Positions 1 to 15,660 of a stretch of DNA of 64,000 nt are shown piece by piece. The stretch is from Lutraria lutraria. Taxonomy: Eukaryota; Mollusca; Bivalvia; Venerida; Mactridae. The DNA lies in contig OZ026833.1 of NCBI GenBank assembly GCA_964023205.1, forward strand, positions 28,794,830 through 28,858,829, in the 5' to 3' direction. The notes under the pieces were generated by a model. It worked only from the letters and a program-made list of their open reading frames with translations. It did not search any database and had not been told where the DNA came from. How positions within the stretch are numbered: position 1 is the first letter of the stretch; each line of letters begins with the position of its first letter. The position numbers and the translations under genes are program-made.

Positions 1-3000
1 GAATATCCATAGTGTCAGCCTTCTTTGGTTTACCTTTTGATGGAAAATGCATGAATACTGGAGCAGTATTCAACTTAAGCTGAAATACACAATCAGATTT
101 ATATCATTGTATTTTTATAAAATTTAATCGCCTTTGACTAACAAAATTGGAAACAAATTGAAATGTAAGGTTTTGATGATTATAGAATATACATACTCAT
201 GCAATAAAACCAAGAAAGCAATTTTCAATAAAGGTAATAGAAAACAAAATAGTAAATGAAATATTACTGTACATATATTGTCATATTACTTGAAACAAAA
301 AAGTAACAAAGCATAACTTAACTAGAGCTGTCACAGAGGTGACTAATACCCCCGCCACCGCTTTGACACACTAATAATGCAACAGTACACTATACAGCTA
401 AGTTCAAGAAAGGTGTAAGTAGTTCGCTCCACAAACTTTATGCGGATGGACGAACCGACCGACTGACCAAGTGACTCCAATATATCCCCTCTCTTGTTTG
501 CGGGGGTATAATATGATTCTGCTTAAGTGGTCAACAAGCATTTAAATTACTCAATAAATACAATAATACCTGTTGAAATACATCTGATCCTTCATCAAAG
601 TCAACCATAGCAAAGAACAATTTGTTTGTCTGTGAATACCTCCATGAATTAGCAACAATAGTAAATTCATCATTTGCTTGCCTACAAAACAATATCATCA
701 AATGTAAAATTCTTCATAGCAAAACAAGTTAAGTAAATCATATATGACACATGATATTCTAACTCAATCTAAGACACAACTACTGATATATATTAAACAG
801 ACTTCACATTGATTTCAGTTCAACAAGAAAGTTATTGGAGACAGTGTGATGCTTTCATTGGACTTTTACTATTAAAAATTGTACAAGTAAAAACAGTTTT
901 TTTAGTCTAATTTGGTATCTAGTATCTGGTCAAAATTCATAGACACAAACAGAGGTAGTAAATTGTAAAGAAATTCACTTAAAAGCACTCACTTGCAAAC
1001 AGAGCACTGACGTTGTGGTTGCAATGCTGTTAACATGACAATCACTGAATAATTGCGAGGTACACCTCTAACATATTGCTTGAACTTTTCACCATTCATA
1101 CGTATTACTGGCTTCTTGCTATTCCAATCCATCATCTGTTGAACTCTTTCAGCAAGAGGATCCTAAATTGAGAAGCAAATACTATAAGTGTGATGTAAAA
1201 GAGCAAAAAAATATGCTATTTTTACATGATCTAAAAATATGACTTAAAAGTTACATAAATTAAGTTACGGTAAAAAGTAGGACTTTTTGAATTGATCAGG
1301 TTATTCATCTCAGGTAAAACTAAAAGAACCTATTTCACAATCAACTTTACATACTTGTATTAATAGTAAGTTGCCAAACAATAAATATTTGAGCTAAGTG
1401 ATCTATAGCATAAATGACCAGAGTTAGACCTTTTACGTTTTCGAGACAGCTGGTTCTGATGTGCTTAAAGCAGGGCCTTTTTTCCTTCTATAACAGAGGC
1501 TGAAATTTGGTGACTTCCCAATTGAAAAAAGGTTCCTTTTTCCCAATTTCGGGAAAGAAATTCCCAAAAATTAAATGTTATTCTAACTTGGTTGCCTAAT
1601 ATTCTCCAAATTTGGCCCAAAATCGGGCTTTATTTCCCAAAATTAAAGGCTAAGGCCCCTTCCCAATATTTGGAAAAAAGGCCCTGTAAAGAATACATCA
1701 ACTTAATCAGTTAATGTAGTGGTGTGGTATATTGTATTTATAAATTGGCTGGGATATTCATAAGCCTGATTAGCTCAGTTGATAGAGCATCTGACTTGCA
1801 AGCAGGTTGTTGGTTCGAGTCCCACATTGGGTGCATTATTTTCCTCCTTCTATTACACTTGGTGCCATAAGTGTTTTACTAGACTTGGAATCCTAGAGCT
1901 AGGGTGAAGCAAGGGCTTGGTTAGCCTAAAAAACCAGTGGTTGACGCGATAAAATACTTCAAATAAAAAGAAAGGAGGAATGTAGCAGTGTACGTGGTGT
2001 ATTGTATAAAGTTTTTAAGTTATTAAGTTGGCTGGGATATTCACTAGCCCGATAAGCTCAGTAGATAGAGCATTTGACTTGTATTATAATCTAAAAATAC
2101 ACATGCTCAACAGTAATTGCCTAATTGAAGACCTAATGGTAATCAAAGACCAAGGGAAGACCATGGGACTATTTTTTCCCCGGTCGAGCAGAAGAACAAA
2201 TAGGCGGCATTTTGCTCATAGTCAAACACCTACAGTTTCGGAATACCAGTCATATAACCCCTCCAACGTTTCCTCCACAGACTTTCACCCCCTATATTGT
2301 TAATCATAATGGTGTAATAATATGACTTTGATGAATTGTTTTATTTGTTAACGATGTGTTTATTTCTATTAACATTAATTATGCTGTTGCATATGTCCTT
2401 CCCTTTTGTTGTAAATTATGTAATGAATTAGAGGGTCAGTCAGTCTGTGGGGTTGTTGTTATAATCGAAGGGATGATTGGTCGCTTTCGTTATTCAGAGT
2501 GTATATCTTGGGCAATCCATATCTTGCTGTATTATGATCATATCTATGACTAGTTCTGGGTCCCATAACTAAATTGGTCTTTTTTATTTCGTCTTGTTGA
2601 CCATTTTAGTTATGGAATTGTCCTCTTACAAAGTCAACAGCTTAAGACGCTTGTTCATGCGTCTAATGAATCAGATCAATTTACATGCTTTCCGGAATGC
2701 TACCGGAATGCTACGGACTTAATCCAAAGCATTTACGAGGAAAATTTTGAAATTATGGGTAGTGTGAAACATCGGCAAAATGTTTGATAACTTTCGTCTG
2801 TTGAAGGTATATTTTTGGTCATATTGATAGATTATACTATATTTCATCGAATTGTACACAAGTTTTAAGGAAATTTGTGCGTTAAATAGGAAAACGAACG
2901 CGACTCAGATTGAGTCGTTTACCTGTTAGCTTTTAAAGAACAAGTGGCTTTGACGATGAACTGCAATGCAAACGTATCATCGTCAAAGCCCCTTCGACTA

Positions 3001-3328
3001 ATCTATGACGAATGTACAATTAGATTTAGATAAACCAAGAATCTTAGTCCAGCATATCAAGGCTGATTTGATTTTGACTTTAATGCTGTTCAAGTACAGC
3101 ACCGTTCATCATTTTCATGTATGGTTGGAAAATATGCCGGTACAAATTTTCTAGTTTATTCGCGTTGCAAACATAATTACGCCGCTTTATCAAGAAATTA
3201 ATATGCAGTTGGTAGAATTAGACAAATAGCTTTCAACTTACATCTTTTTTCTTCTGCACAGCTTCACAGAAACAAATAATTGCAAGAATTATTCCCAAAC
3301 ACAGTATTTTCCACATCTTGGAGTCCAT
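1..3328 (-). CDS. MAGT1: MAGT1/TUSC3-type OST subunit (5' part, 4 exons, partial)
   Basis: Oxidoreductase subunit of the ER oligosaccharyltransferase (OST3/OST6 family; vertebrate MAGT1 and TUSC3), which forms transient mixed disulfides with nascent chains to aid N-glycosylation. Exons on the minus strand are 3328-3242, 1162-993, 681-570 and 79-1, all with GT donors and AG acceptors and with phases that join without a frameshift (about 149 codons visible). Residues 1-24 form a signal peptide (hydrophobic run [13 protein letters not shown]). The thioredoxin-like domain follows, including the family segment [13 protein letters not shown] near residues 30-42, RMNGEKF, and a CSVC redox motif (C82, C85). 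Exon 3 encodes the [19 protein letters not shown] region. Exon 4 ends inside the domain at the window edge, so the four C-terminal membrane helices lie outside. Invertebrates often have one gene for both vertebrate paralogues, so the MAGT1 or TUSC3 name is not settled. Confidence 0.93.
325..512. mobile_element. Dispersed repeat with inverted ends, MAGT1 intron 3
   Basis: A segment of about 190 bp lies between MAGT1 exons 4 and 3. It is bounded by the perfect inverted pair ATACCCCCGC (346-355) and GCGGGGGTAT (500-509) and opens with AGCTGTCACAGAGGTGAC. It has the look of a non-autonomous interspersed element seen across mollusc genomes; that identity is from memory and cannot be tested here. 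No ORF. Confidence 0.45.
1471..1686. mobile_element. hAT-like MITE in MAGT1 intron 1
   Basis: A 216-bp element with perfect 15-bp terminal inverted repeats: CAGGGCCTTTTTTCC at 1471-1485 and GGAAAAAAGGCCCTG at 1672-1686. TAAAG lies directly on both sides (1466-1470 and 1687-1691) as a possible target-site duplication. CAGGG termini are typical of hAT elements, but hAT normally gives 8-bp duplications, so the class is tentative. It has no coding capacity. Confidence 0.7.
1717..2085 (+). repeat. Tandem 283-bp repeat carrying tRNA-like heads
   Basis: The block GGCTGGGATATTCA followed by a tRNA-like 5' half occurs at about 1747 and again 283 bp downstream at about 2030. The second copy keeps the A-box half but loses similarity after the anticodon-stem region near 2077. 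The preceding flanks also match (a TGTAGTGGTGTGGTATATTG-like stretch), so the copies are a tandem duplication, not independent insertions. Confidence 0.5.
1764..1833 (+). pseudogene. tRNA-Ala(UGC)-like sequence (pseudogene or SINE head)
   Basis: A cloverleaf can be drawn. The acceptor strands GCCTGAT and ATTGGGT pair with three wobbles, the D arm is GCTC/GAGC, the anticodon loop CTTGCAA gives UGC, and the T loop is TTCGAGT. The RNA polymerase III A box (1771-1782) and B box GGTTCGAGTCC (1812-1822) are intact. Faults are an A-G mismatch closing the anticodon stem, a mismatch in the T stem and a two-base variable loop. A working tRNA is therefore unlikely; a pseudogene or SINE head fits better. 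Confidence 0.55.
2086..3241. other. MAGT1 intron 1 remainder, no gene seen
   Basis: Intronic DNA between the tRNA-like repeat and MAGT1 exon 1. Short ORFs (for example 2028-2303) match no protein I recognise and start inside the repeat. Nothing else supported. Confidence 0.5.
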
Positions 3329-3333
3329 TATAA

Positions 3334-3394
3334 CCGGAAGTTCCGGCTACGTGTGTTCCAGTTTGATTGGTTAACATAAATAGTATTGACCAAT
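3334..3394 (-). promoter_or_regulatory. MAGT1 promoter-proximal motifs
   Basis: Just upstream of the MAGT1 ATG is the inverted repeat CCGGAAGTTCCGG (3334-3346), two facing ETS-type GGAA cores. A CCAAT box in minus orientation lies at 3366-3370 and another in plus orientation at 3390-3394. No TATA box is visible. This fits a housekeeping, possibly bidirectional promoter. Motifs are read directly; binding is inferred. Confidence 0.4.
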
Positions 3395-3410
3395 CAATGA
3401 AATCCTAGTA

Positions 3411-3485
3411 ATGGATAAAGCCGAACAAAACCGTTTCAATCGAGAATTTCAACACCCTGTTAAAGCTCCAGCAGGTATTGATTAA
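3411..3485 (+). CDS. Short divergent ORF, possible first exon of an unknown gene
   Basis: An ATG 83 bp from the MAGT1 start, on the opposite strand, opens a 24-codon frame (MDKAEQNRFNREFQHPVKAP and four further residues). After codon 21 the sequence reads CAG-GTATTG, a possible splice donor at about 3474. Facing CCAAT boxes between the two ATGs would suit a bidirectional promoter. I recognise no product and could not find a convincing next exon before the cathepsin C gene. It could equally be chance or a short peptide in a 5' leader. Confidence 0.2.
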   Translation: MDKAEQNRFNREFQHPVKAPAGID

Positions 3486-5960
3486 ATAAAACAACCTAGT
3501 ATCAGGGACTCTTCATTACATAACGTAACTTAGAGTCATTGTCCGCATATAATTACAGATACGTACAACTGTATCTGGAAAAGAGAACTGTGTATGATCA
3601 GGTAGTTTTATTTACACAATGGTACGAGTATGCTGACTGTAGAAGCTCATTTCATGTATTCTATGATACTTTTTTATCAGCTTAATTATGTAATAGATTT
3701 AAAATGATCTATCCATTTAAAGTAGAACTTTGTGCTTATCGGCTAATTTGAACACGAAATAATGTAAAACTTGTTTTAATATATATCAAAGTCCATGAAT
3801 ATATGCACATAAAAAGCCTGACTTGATGAATCATATAACAACTGTGGTGTTTAAGCGCATCATATAGATCTCATGCAAGGTCCTAGGAACCGGGGTCAAT
3901 AATTTCAGCAAGGGGCTTTACTTCGGACCTTGTCCTTATCCGAAGGAATGATCCATGCAATCCTAAACATCGTGATTTCTTACATTAAATAGTCCCCATT
4001 TCTATACGAAAAGAATGGCATTGTTCCGAGGATGAATATTGTGAAAACTTTTTCCTTGAATATAAGATGCTATACCGTATTTCTTGGGCGATGAGAATTT
4101 CTTTTTTGGAATGCCTTTAAGAAGTTTTTATCCGTTTATTAGTGCGTCGATCAGTCGTGCGCTATTGGTGATAAACTTAAAAAGTACCATTCAGACATGC
4201 ATGAAGCCGGATCCGAAATCTAATAAAGTTCAGTCTTCACATACCCTGGATGTAAACTCTTTAAAAACACAATGGCAAGAGGTCGATTAAATAATACAAA
4301 ATAGTTTACAAAACGTGACTCCTCTTTCCGCAGCACCTAAGGCGCATTTTTTCTTTTTGTTTCTTGAAACCCGACCTACCCTATTCTTTTCCGACGACCG
4401 TACGTAGACTTTTTGATAGCATGAACCCGAGGATCTAAAAATAAACCTTTTCACTTTTTTTAACTTTCCACATGCTGATCAAAAGCCCACCAAACATAGA
4501 ACAATCCCGACATACCTACCCTATTTTTAATGATTATGTAGCCTCAGAAACGAACAATGTTTTAGGCCTAATCAGGAATTTAGTAAGTATAGCACGCAAT
4601 AATAATTATGCACCATCTCAAGACGGGAGTGAATTGTAATTGGATTCTCGGCATTTCCTCTATCAAATATACATTGATGATTAGGGAATGTATAATTTGT
4701 GGAAATATATCAATATAGGATAATATAAATTTCATTTACGTGATGAATGTAATTTCAGAATTATAATTTAGGTAAATGCCTATCTACATGATGCTATGTG
4801 AATAAAAGAACCGCCTATAATACAAAAAGATGTTTGGAAAGGTTAATTTCATAATATAAGTAGGCATGTAAATTATACAAGTCAGTTTGTAAAGGTGAAT
4901 ATTTGTACACAAATTAGCTTTTATATTATGCACAAAATTTTGTCTTTTGGAGTATGAAGTCACAAAATAGTTTGCCATTTCTCTTTGAAAAATAATTTAC
5001 AATGCAGACAAACTTCTTAAAGAGGCATGTCCTGGAACTGTTATGTCTTGGTTTGCATTCACCAAACTTTGAATGCTTTTATCATTTGTAAAACCAATTA
5101 TTACCGAAAAGTCAAAGAAGAATGTGCGTTCAAAAATGTTTTTAACATCAAAACTTTTGTTTTCAAAATGGCATCACATCTGTACTCATTTTATTCGTTT
5201 CGAAAATGTATTGTCTTTCGTTATGTAAAATATGAAAACAATCAAATAATATCTTCTCCGACCCTTTTGATGATTTTTAAAGCTACCCCTTACATTTTTA
5301 AAGTTCAGTTCAACGATTGTTCATTACTGAACGCTTCGGATATTTACGTCCGTTTACGGAAATAATTTAAGGAACATTTTGCTAACAGCGACCAAGGCGA
5401 TGCTGCAGAGTTTACATGACGTTCTATCGCTTTCACGACACCGACTACTGGCGGTTTCAAGGGGGGGGGGGGGGCACCAAGCGCGCGCCCCCTCCCTTAA
5501 TGTCCCCGACCATAGATAGCAATGAAATAGCATTCAATTGCATGTATTCAATTCCTAAATATTACGCCCCCTAATCTGAAATCCTTGATCCGCCTTTGCC
5601 GATTTTATTACAGACGTACATGTACGCTATAAAACCGTTCACTCATTCACCACATACATGTAATCGAAATTCGTATGATTTCCTATAGGAATAAAACAGT
5701 CTAATTTGATGTGTACATGTATTCGATCACAAACTTTTCTGCCAATTGTTTATAAAGCTATATTTCAGAAGATGACAAATACGGAAGTATATAATCAATT
5801 GATACATTGTGTAAAGTGAAAGTATTTGCCACAATGTAATGGCATGTTCCACAAACTATGATTGAACGTTCAACTGAACGAGAGATAACCTAATCACGTG
5901 TTTATCTTTTATTTGTCTTCACATGACCAAAGTGTTGATAAACTTGTCACCAAATAAACT
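3486..5960. other. Intergenic, no recognised gene
   Basis: AT-rich DNA between the MAGT1 promoter and cathepsin C. ORFs at 4084-4290 (68 codons) and 5027-5365 (112 codons) look like no known family and lack supporting splice or promoter signals. It contains one copy of a GTTTCTGGT-ended repeat (listed separately) and a run of 14 G at 5461-5474. Confidence 0.5.
4358..4572. mobile_element. Repeat family D, copy 1
   Basis: A diverged copy of a segment of about 200 bp also found near 10540 and 22419. Shared landmarks in the same order are a CGACCTACC-like start, a GACTTTTT block, CCTACCCTATTTTTAATGA, and an end of the type ATGTAGCCTCAGAAACGAAC followed by AGGCCTAA. The ends are imperfect inverted repeats; the third copy shows them best. 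Confidence 0.5.
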
Positions 5961-5970
5961 TTGTCGCGTG

Positions 5971-5978
5971 TATATAAA
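5971..5978 (+). promoter_or_regulatory. TATA box of cathepsin C
   Basis: TATATAAA, 48 bp before the cathepsin C ATG. It puts transcription start near 6000-6005 with a leader of about 20-25 nt. Position and match are convincing, but the start site is inferred. Confidence 0.7.
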
Positions 5979-6025
5979 ACTGCTGAATTTATTCATATAG
6001 AGTTATAGCAACGGGAGTTAATAAA

Positions 6026-10270
<4,245 letters not shown>

Positions 10271-10392
10271 CATTTGGTTCTATACTAAATGAACTTGTTT
10301 GTATTTACAATCGATGTGATTTATTAAATTACGTGCATGTGATTCGTTTCGTATTCTGTGCTTTTATACTTATAAATTGTAATTAGATTACA

Positions 10393-10398
10393 ATTAAA
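10393..10398 (+). promoter_or_regulatory. Polyadenylation signal ATTAAA, cathepsin C
   Basis: ATTAAA, the commonest AATAAA variant, 123 bp after the cathepsin C stop. No canonical AATAAA is nearer on the plus strand. Confidence 0.45.
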
Positions 10399-10539
10399 GG
10401 CTTATAAACTGTTCCTGACTGAACATTAAGATGTGTTTCCTTTTTTTACTACTTTCAACATTGCATCACTAACAACATAGATATATGAATGAGTTCTAAT
10501 TTTATACTTCCTCGAAAATACTTACTCAGGCATAAACAA

Positions 10540-10735
10540 ATGTTTGTTTACATGACCTATCCCAAATCCCCCTCTCGACATGTAGGCTTTTTATAGGCCC
10601 GAGGAACGGCACACCCTCTGTCTTACTTTCTTTTACCTTTCCACACGCTTTCAAGAGTCAGGAAATCGCCCTTAGCCTACCTACTCTATTTTTGATGAGC
10701 ATGTAACCAGAAAAAAACATTTTGTTTGGCTCACA
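10540..10735. mobile_element. Repeat family D, copy 2
   Basis: Second copy of the family near 4358 and 22419. It starts AATGTTTGTTTACATGACC and ends CATGTAACCAGAAAAAAACA, so the ends are imperfect inverted repeats. The interior shares GGCTTTTTATAGGCCCGAGG and the CCTACCTACTCTATTTTTGA block. It lies about 270 bp after the cathepsin C stop. Confidence 0.55.
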
Positions 10736-13285
10736 AAATTTTATGAGATAATTTCGAGTAACCAAACAGATACAGACTTTACTAACTGGCGAGATCTACC
10801 AAGTTTCGCCACAGGATTGGCACATCTTGGAGAAATTCAGGACAGAAAATGATACGTAAAGTGATGGAAAGTATCAATTGATAAGCTCATTGTCGAGCTG
10901 ATAAGATATTATTCTGCAGTGGAACGTGTTTGTCAAACAAATCAGCTTGAATGAAAACGAAGGCTATTTTATCTAGAACCGACGCGCGTAATTTGTTTTA
11001 AATTTACCTTTATCTTTGCACCAAAGATACGAAACTATCAAGAAGTCATAATGAGTTTGTTGATCCGTGGTAGGTTAATCAATACCAATAAGAACTCAAC
11101 AAAAGTTAATAAGTTGCCTTTTTCACTATTTGTGTAGTATTTATCACCTTCTTTGTATAGATCTGCGTGTGATTCTTGGGTTTAATTATTTTATGTTACC
11201 TGTAATGTACGCTAAATCATATATTAAAAGGTACAAAACAAATAACATGATAAAAAGGCATGCGGCTAATCGCTGCTTACCCTTAACGATCCTCTGTAAG
11301 ATAAAAGTGAAAATTAACAACAGTACAGGTTAAGTTACCACACAATAACGAGGTACAATTTCTCTAGGAAACGCTCTCACGCGCGTATAATCATAATCGG
11401 TCGGATAGGTACAGCATTTCTTTAAGGATTATATCCGAAGTAAACCGATTGCTGCGTATTTTGTTTGTTAAGATAGTGCTAAGATTGTTATGTGAAGGAT
11501 GAAGATAGCTTGCTGGACTTGTTTGTTATCTTGCTACAGAAACATGATGAAGATTTAGCTGTAGTAATCTTGTGAATTTCAGTGGAATGTGCGATAACTT
11601 CTTACAAGGTAGTGATTTTTTCTGTTTTACAAAATGATAACATTTTCACAAGATTTAATTATTTCAAGAAATAGAAATTAATTTCATTGAAAAGTTGAAA
11701 ATATCATCTTGAACGATTGGATGAGGCAGGCCTCATTCTATTAAAATACATGTGAAGTTAATTTTATTACGTACACAACATTTGTTTTATAAGTGTTTTT
11801 TCTTGATGTATATTTAATGTGAAGATTTTTGTACGATACACTTCGGGAAATCTTAAGATATGCATGTTCGTTTATTATTTCATGGAAGCCGCGAATATTT
11901 TCCTCTTCAACATTGTGTAAGAAACTGTTGATTGTTTGTGACTCGTGACGCACGTGCGCGCATTAAGTGGACAATTAAGCTAATCGTTTTTTTTAAAGTT
12001 CCAATAGTTCTGTGGAGTAACTTTTGTACTTTTCTGTCAGTGAGTAAGAAAGTCTGTGTTACACTGAATAATTCAAATAAACACTATAATTCGTATTAAA
12101 GGGTATAAAGCTATATCTGACATGACATTGTGTACTTCAATTTTGCGACGTTTTACAAAAATATTTACAAACACAATATGTATTATAATCAGATACATTT
12201 CTGCTAGATCACACAAAATCGATTTTACCAAATTTGATATTGTATCACCAATAGAAATGTATGTTTCTTCCGCTATATTTTGATCAACGTTACGACGTAT
12301 AGAACTGGCGTTTTACCATCTAACCGTTCACTAGAGTTGTGACATTAATGTGTTATTTTTACATTTTGGAGAGAATGTGTATACATATTGTATATATATA
12401 ATATAGGTGTCAGATAAATATGCATGCTGTTCTGTTCTATTCTCTCAGGGTATGGGTATTAACTTGTACGTCTGTAGAATATATTCTGTCATGTCATAAA
12501 TCATGGACAGAATGTTGGAATGACAACGTGCATGCACGAATGTTCGTGCATGAGCCCGAGCGATGTTAATAACTCCAGGACTTCAAGTAAAACAAGTTCT
12601 GAGGTACATCTAAAACAGTATCGATTCTTCCTTCTTTTGAATTATGAATTTAAGCGCCTCATGCTTACTTTCATCGTTTAAAACTACTTATATAATTATC
12701 CCTTAATATCTTACACTTGTACACATCAATCAAGTTAGTTTTCGCTTATTACTTGATTAAACAAACATGTGTTCTGATAATTGATTGTGAAATCAATAAT
12801 TATCAAATTCACCAGAGACGTATGGTTATTATTATTTATGTACGTAAGAAAAATCCTGGTATCACTGTGGGTACAAGTTTAATGTTCTGAACATTCTTCC
12901 ATCATTGCATAGTAAAGAAACAAGTAATACAAATAAACAAATTAGGGGTCAGTGCGATTGATAATTAATGTTCCTCCCAGTCGAGTCGATTATATTTCCT
13001 GATTTTGCTGTTTATACGAAATAACGTTATAAAATGATGAATGCACAATATACATGTATAAACGCTTTTTGAAATCTGAGCGATAGTTCAGCTTTCTAAA
13101 GACGTCACTCGCTCGGCGTGCATGAATTTTTATGCGGACTAAAGTTCTATGTGTTTCTACATCCGCAATGCAATTGTTAAACTAGTTTCACAGTGCAAGT
13201 CTATGTAAGTTCAGTTTCCATGAGTACTCATGCGCAGTACTTTGTAAGGCACCTATGTATATTCTGCGTAAGTAGTCGTTTTTAA
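10736..13285. other. Intergenic, no recognised gene
   Basis: AT-rich DNA with only short, unrecognised ORFs on either strand (for example 11130-11333 and 11741-11953 minus). No RNA gene or convincing exon seen. Confidence 0.5.
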
Positions 13286-14045
13286 CGGTATTTGTAGTTT
13301 TTGTTGACATTTTACATTACAAACAGTCTCTCCCTAACAGTGTTTGTAGATATTTTACAGTACAAAGTTAACAGTCTTTTCCTAAGAGTGTTTGTAGATA
13401 TTTTATAGTACAAACAGTCTTTTCCTAACAGTGTTTGTAGATATTTTACAGTACAAACAGTCTTTTCCTAATAGTGTTCGTAGATATTTTACAGTACAAA
13501 CAGTCTCTTCCTAACTGTGTTTGTAGGTATTTTCAGTACGAACAGTCTTTTCCTAACAGTGTTTGTAGATATTTTATAGTACAAACAGTCTTTTCCTAAC
13601 AGTGTTTGTAGATATTTTATAGTACAAACAGTCTTTTCCTAAGAGTGTTTGTAGATATTTTATAGTACAAACAGTCTTTTCCTAAGAGTGTTTGTAGATA
13701 TTTTATAGTACATACAGTCTTTTCCTAATAGTGTTTGTAGATATTTTACAGTACAAACAGTCTCTTCCTAACAGTGTTTGTAGATATTTTACAGTACAAA
13801 CAGTCTCTTCCTAACTGTGTTTGTAGGTATTTTCAGTACAAACACTCTCTTCCTTTCAGTGTTTGTAGATATTTTATAGTACAAACAGTCTTTTCCTAAT
13901 AGTGTTCGTAGATATTTTACAGTACAAACAGTCTCTTCCTAACTGTGTTTGTAGGTATTTTCAGTACAAACACTCTCTTCCTTTCAGTTTTTGTACATAT
14001 TTTACCGAGTACAAACAATCTGTATTTAACAGTGTTTGTGGTTTT
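13286..14045. repeat. 43-bp minisatellite with a hairpin in each unit
   Basis: About 17 units of roughly 43 bp. Each has the order TGTTTGTAGATATTTTA, then AGTACAAACAG, then TCTTTTCCTAACA. TGTTTGTA and TACAAACA within a unit are perfect inverted repeats about 12 nt apart. Variants (TATAG/CAG, CTCTTCC/CTTTTCC, TTCG/TTTG) recur in blocks, showing segmental duplication. Edge units are degenerate. Confidence 0.93.
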
Positions 14046-14639
14046 TGTACATAAGCTGTTTGCAAGTGAGAGAAAAAACAACGGTTCATAAATTGATAGT
14101 AAGTAAATTGGAGATGAAACACTTTGCTAATGTGTTTACCAGTTTATACAACATCGTATACCGTCGTTGGATCCATAATAAAAAATCTTTCTCATGGGCA
14201 ATTTGTTACAAATGCAATCAATTGTGCATTTTTTCTATCCAGAACAAAGATCGACAGTTCCATTCCGATGTGTATACAGAGAGTACTGAAACTTTACTCA
14301 TCCGATTGAGTTAGTGTATGAATTATATACATGCTTATTACACGAACGAATTAAAATTTTGGCAGGACGCTGATAACATCTTAGAAAATATTGCTTGGCA
14401 ATGCAAGCAGTTCCAATGGTTTTATTTTCATGGAGTACGCAACCGTTTAACAGTGCTATCAAAATTTAAACAATACTTTTGAGAGATAATCTTAGATATA
14501 TTACATGTTTTATCAGTTTTGTTTAAACTTATGACATAAAACACTCATGCATGTTAACCGTGTGAATCTGTTAGAAACTTCTGATAACATCTTTATTTCC
14601 TATTTTTTCTGTTAACGATAATAATGCTGACTACGAAAA

Positions 14640-15400
14640 TAATGTTGATGATGCTTTGATGAATATGATACTGCTGCTGATAATGATGACGATGATGATG
14701 ACTAGGGTGTACGTGCTGGTGATGATGATAATGTTGATGAGGCCTTGATGAATATGATACTGCTGCTGATAATGATGACGATGATGATGACTAGGGTGTA
14801 CGTGCTGGTGATGATGATAATGTTGATGATGCTTTGATGAATATCATACTGCTGCTGATAATGATGACGATGATGATGACTAGGGTGTACGTGCTGGTGA
14901 TGATGATAATGTTGATGATGCTTTGATGAATATCATACTGCTGCTGATAATGATGACGATGATGATGACTAGGGTGTACGTGCTGGTGATGATGATAATG
15001 TTGATGATGCTTTGATGAATATCATACTGCTGCTGATAATGATGACGATGATGTTGACTAGGGTGTACGTGCTGGTGATGATGATAATGTTGATGATGCT
15101 TTGATGAATATCATACTGCTGCTGATAATGATGACGATGATGATGACTAGGGTGTACGTGCTGGTGATGATGATAATGTTGATGAGGCCTTGATGAATAT
15201 GATACTGCTGCTGATAATGATGACGATGATGATGACTAGGGTGTACGTGCTGGTGATGATGATAATGTTGATGAGGCCTTGATGAATATGATACTGCTGC
15301 TGATAATGATGACGATGATGATGACTAAGGTGTACGTGCTGGTGATGATGATAATGTTGCTGATGCTTTAAAATAAAGAATCTGATAATACTGATGATAA
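14640..15400. repeat. 89-bp GAT-rich minisatellite
   Basis: Eight phase marks CTAGGGTGTACGTGCTGGTG (the last reads CTAAGG) lie at 14702, 14791, 14880, 14969, 15058, 15147, 15236 and 15325, exactly 89 bp apart. Between them is GATGAT/AATGATGACG-rich sequence. The unit length is not a multiple of three, so an ORF through the array (for example 122 codons on the minus strand at 15147-15515) is not evidence of coding. Confidence 0.95.
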
Positions 15401-15660
15401 TGATGATGACGATGATGACTTGTGCGTATGTGATGATGATGGTGATGATAATGTTGATGATGCTTTGATGAATATGATAATGCTGCCGAAGATGATTGAC
15501 GGTGATGGTGGCCATGTTGTACCTGACGGTGATTATAATGATGATGATATTGATAAAAACAGGACTTGTGATGTTGGTGACATTGATACGATTTTAATAG
15601 AAAGTATTAAATATAATAAAGGTGACGTTAGGTGCGATATGATGACATGTCGATGGTTAT
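15400..15660. repeat. GATGAT low-complexity tail
   Basis: Irregular GATGAT/GATGGT sequence continuing from the 89-bp array without its phase mark. Probably the decayed edge of the same array. An 81-codon ORF here is Asp-rich low complexity. Confidence 0.6.

Noticed and set aside
1764..1833. A functional tRNA-Ala gene
   Set aside because: Mismatches in the anticodon and T stems and a two-base variable loop; the sequence is also part of a tandem repeat.
3411..3485. COX7B as the divergent neighbour of MAGT1, by analogy with human gene order
   Set aside because: The visible peptide does not resemble COX7B, so the human arrangement gives no support.
5027..5365. 112-codon ORF
   Set aside because: No recognisable family, no Kozak or splice support, AT-rich composition like its flanks. 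Left as unannotated intergenic DNA.
15147..15515. 122-codon His/Ile-rich ORF on the minus strand
   Set aside because: It is a translation of the GAT-rich minisatellite; the 89-bp unit breaks frame at every copy.
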